Of a stretch of DNA of 6,992 bases, positions 4,561-6,992 are shown in pieces. Within the stretch, counting starts at the first letter, position 1; every line of letters begins with the position of its first letter. The DNA comes from Halobacteriales archaeon. GTDB taxonomy: Archaea; Thermoplasmatota; SW-10-69-26; JACQPN01; JAIVGT01. The position numbers and the translations under genes were made by a program. Under the pieces are notes generated by a model, which saw nothing but the letters and a program-made list of their open reading frames with translations, was not told the origin of the DNA and searched no databases. The stretch lies in NCBI GenBank assembly GCA_020201485.1, contig JAIVGT010000231.1, positions 1 through 6,992 on the forward strand. The letters run 5' to 3'.

Positions 4561-5628
4561 TCAGCGTCGGTCCGCTCCGACCGCATCCCGCACGTGCCTG
4601 AACCCGTCCCGCTCTAGGAGGGGCAGCAGGCCCTCGTGGATGCGCCGGGCCGTTCCCGGGCCGCCGTAGATGAAGCCGGTGTACACCTCGACCAGGCTCG
4701 CCCCGGCCCGAACCTTCGCATACGCGTCCTCGGCCGTGAACACGCCGCCCACGCCGACGAGCGGCAGCTTGCCGTCCGTGAGGTCGGCGACCTTGCGCAG
4801 CACCTGCGTGCTCCGCGCGCGCAGGGGCGCGCCGCTCACGCCCCCTTCCGCGCCCGCGGGCTTGGGCAGGCCGACGCTCGTGTTCGTGCACACCAAACCT
4901 TGCACGCGTTGCTCCAGGCACGCCCCGACCGTCTCGGCCAGCGCGGCATCATCGAGGTCCGGGTCGAGCTTCACGAGCAGCGGCCGGTGCTGCAAGCCGT
5001 GCGCGACCGCCGCATCCTGCAGGGCGCCGAGCAGCTCGCCGAGCGCCTCGCGCTTTTGCAGGGCGCGCAGGCCGGGCGTGTTCGGGCTGCTCACGTTCAC
5101 CACGAGGAAGTCGGCGTGCGGCGCGAGGGCCCCGTAGCACGCCTCATAATCGTCCACCGCCCTGTCGAGCGGCGTGTCCTTGTTTTTCCCGATGTTCGCC
5201 CCGAGCGGGATGCGCGCGTCGTGCTTCGCCCGCGCGACGCGCTCGGCGATGGCCCCCGCGCCGTCGTTGTTGAAGCCCATCTTGTTGCACAGTGCCTGCT
5301 CCGCCGGCATGCGCCACAGCCGCGGCTTGGCGTTGCCCGCCTGCGGCTCGGGCGTGGCCGTGCCCAGCTCGGCGAAGCCGAAGCCCAGGGCTTGCCAGGC
5401 CAGCGGGGCGCGCGCGTCCTTGTCGAGGCCGGCGGCGAGCCCGACGGGGCCCGGGAACTTCAGGCCCCACAGCTCCTGCTCCAGCCGCGCGTCGCGCACG
5501 GCGTTCGCGCGCTCCAGCCGCGTGCGCAGCGCCGCGCTCGTGCTCACGCGCTGCAGCCAGGCCATGGCCAGGCCGTGCGCGCGCTCCGCGTCGAGGGCGA
5601 AGAGCAGGGGGCGCGCGGCGCGGTACAT
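4561..5628 (-). CDS. pyrD: Class 2 (quinone-dependent) dihydroorotate dehydrogenase
   Basis: PyrD oxidises dihydroorotate to orotate with FMN, the fourth step of pyrimidine synthesis; class 2 enzymes pass electrons to membrane quinones. The 355-residue length and helical N-terminal extension (1-50, the membrane and quinone-tunnel region, with MYRAARPLLFALDAERAHGL) are typical of class 2. FMN and substrate motifs appear in order: GPVGLAAGLDKD (60-71), FAELGTATPEPQAGNAKPRL (85-104), NKMGFNNDG (115-123), GANIGKNK (143-150), VNVSSPNTPGLR (177-188, with catalytic-base Ser181 by analogy to E. coli Ser175), VKLDPD (219-224), CTNTS (247-251), GGVSG and VGVGG with YTGFIYGGP near the end. ATG 5628 lies 27 bases after the T-run of a promoter-like element, so the mRNA is probably leaderless. 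No other pyr gene adjoins it. The enzyme implies a quinone-based respiratory chain. Confidence 0.97.
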   Translation of the reverse strand: MYRAARPLLFALDAERAHGLAMAWLQRVSTSAALRTRLERANAVRDARLEQELWGLKFPGPVGLAAGLDKDARAPLAWQALGFGFAELGTATPEPQAGNAKPRLWRMPAEQALCNKMGFNNDGAGAIAERVARAKHDARIPLGANIGKNKDTPLDRAVDDYEACYGALAPHADFLVVNVSSPNTPGLRALQKREALGELLGALQDAAVAHGLQHRPLLVKLDPDLDDAALAETVGACLEQRVQGLVCTNTSVGLPKPAGAEGGVSGAPLRARSTQVLRKVADLTDGKLPLVGVGGVFTAEDAYAKVRAGASLVEVYTGFIYGGPGTARRIHEGLLPLLERDGFRHVRDAVGADRR

Positions 5629-5649
5629 CGCCCGGGCAGCGCGCGGCGC

Positions 5650-5661
5650 GGCAAAGGGTTT
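5650..5661 (-). promoter_or_regulatory. pyrD: BRE/TATA-like promoter of pyrD
   Basis: The minus-strand sequence AAACCCTTTGCC has its T-run 27 bases before ATG 5628, the standard archaeal TATA-to-start-site distance. Transcription would therefore begin at or next to the A of the ATG, with no leader and no ribosome-binding site. Confidence 0.6.
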
Positions 5662-5701
5662 GCGCTCCCTGCGCGCAGGATTGGCAAGGCGTGCCGGCCA
5701 T

Positions 5702-5714
5702 CCACAAGGCTCAA
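5702..5714 (+). promoter_or_regulatory. Weak TATA-like element of the secreted-protein gene
   Basis: CCACAAGGCTCAAGCC resembles the elp3 and membrane-protein elements in its CACAAGG part but lacks the T-run. It lies about 28 bases before ATG 5739 in the 110-base gap between this gene and the divergent pyrD. The match is weak. Confidence 0.25.
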
Positions 5715-5738
5715 GCCCAGGGCCCCACGTCCCGCCGC

Positions 5739-6243
5739 ATGACGCGCCGCGCTGCGTTCCTCGCCTGCGCCCTGCTCCTCGGACTGCCCGCGCTCGGCCA
5801 GGCCGCCCCGCCGGAGGCGATGGGCTGCGCGTACCTCGCGCAGTACGACCACGTGTGCGTGCGTTTGCAAGTCCTCCCCGCGGGCGTGCGCTGCGACGAG
5901 CGGCTCGTCGATGACGGCAACAACACCACGAGCCTGCACCGCTTCTGCACGGCCGCGTTCGGCCGCCGTGAACGGCACGTCCTGGCCGTTGCCGGGTGGC
6001 GTCCGGGTCGAGGTGGATGGGAACCCGCTGGGCTCCTGCGCGGCGAATCCCGAGTGCGCGGTCACGAACGCGACGGCCTTGCTGACCCTTCGCGATCCCC
6101 CACCCGGCGCGCTCTTCGTCCTCCGAGCGCACGCCATCGTCGAGCAGCCGGCGACCCTCGTTGCCCCCGTCCTCGGCCTGCGCACGCCGGACGTCCTGAG
6201 CGCGGACGTGGTCGCGGAAGGCCACGCGCGCGTCCCCGGCTGA
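5739..6243 (+). CDS. Secreted Cys-containing protein of unknown function, with a one-base frameshift
   Basis: The first frame starts at ATG 5739 with a classic signal peptide: MTRR, a hydrophobic core (AAFLACALLLGLPAL) and a likely AxA-type cleavage near GQAA. The mature part contains MGCAYLAQYDHVCVRLQVLP and RCDERL. Near 5958 the sensible frame changes. Dropping one T of GCGTTCGG continues as SAAVNGTSWPLPGGVRVEVDG, GSCAANPECAV and on to the TGA at 6241-6243. The joined product has about 167 residues, at least six Cys and four N-X-T sequons (NNT, NTT, NGT, NAT), as expected for an exported, disulphide-bonded and perhaps N-glycosylated archaeal protein. I recognise no family. Without correction the first frame runs on as an Arg-rich sequence into the next gene, which argues against it being genuine. 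The one-base break may be sequencing error or decay. Confidence 0.65.
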
Positions 6244-6254
6244 GGCCGGCCCCC

Positions 6255-6266
6255 AAACCCTTATCC
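6255..6266 (+). promoter_or_regulatory. BRE/TATA-like promoter of lpdA
   Basis: AAACCCTTATCC is nearly identical to the pyrD element. Its TTA begins 34 bases before ATG 6295, implying a leader of about 6 bases. It lies 12 bases after the stop of the secreted-protein gene, so lpdA is probably transcribed on its own. Confidence 0.55.
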
Positions 6267-6294
6267 ACGCCCCGCCATTGCCCCAGCGAGCACC

Positions 6295-6992
<698 letters not shown>

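Noticed and set aside
3260..4921. A 553-codon minus-strand open frame
   Set aside because: It crosses three real genes in wrong frames and its composition is Arg/Gly/Ala-rich with no recognisable domain.

Overview
The window is about 7 kb of very GC-rich DNA (roughly 70% by eye) and reads most convincingly as chromosome of an archaeon. The evidence is an Elp3 with the short CX4CX2C radical-SAM motif usual in archaea, a standalone Lrp/AsnC (RAM) domain protein, a ribbon-helix-helix protein and a tiny coiled-coil protein of DUF5320-like type. Several genes also have a BRE/TATA-like element, close to AAANCCTTTTGGCC, about 27-35 bases before the start codon and almost no leader, which is the archaeal leaderless layout. 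The proteins are not strongly acidic, so a typical haloarchaeon is less likely. A high-GC Thermoplasmatota-like lineage is possible, but this is a guess.

Layout: 1-1185 (-) elp3, with its C-terminal part beyond the left edge; 1222-1772 (-) a GNAT acetyltransferase broken by a one-base frameshift; 1872-2024 (-) a 50-residue coiled-coil protein; 2176-2832 (-) a winged-helix regulator; 2916-3230 (-) a three-helix membrane protein; 3244-3534 (-) a ribbon-helix-helix protein; 3605-4165 (+) a FIST protein that keeps only its C-terminal domain; 4258-4491 (-) the RAM-domain protein; 4561-5628 (-) class 2 dihydroorotate dehydrogenase (pyrD); 5739-6243 (+) a secreted Cys-containing protein with a one-base frameshift; 6295-6992 (+) dihydrolipoamide dehydrogenase, running off the right edge.

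This is mostly a set of singly transcribed housekeeping genes (tRNA wobble modification, pyrimidine synthesis, 2-oxoacid oxidation) separated by small regulators and poorly characterised proteins, not one pathway operon. The most interesting part is 2.0-2.95 kb: TGACC/GGTCA dyads crowd the promoter of the winged-helix gene, and a perfect 17-bp version lies in front of the small coiled-coil gene. This suggests an autoregulated local regulon. Two single-base frameshifts and a half-deleted FIST gene in 7 kb point either to gene decay or to assembly error. I see no rRNA, tRNA, CRISPR array, insertion sequence or transposase.
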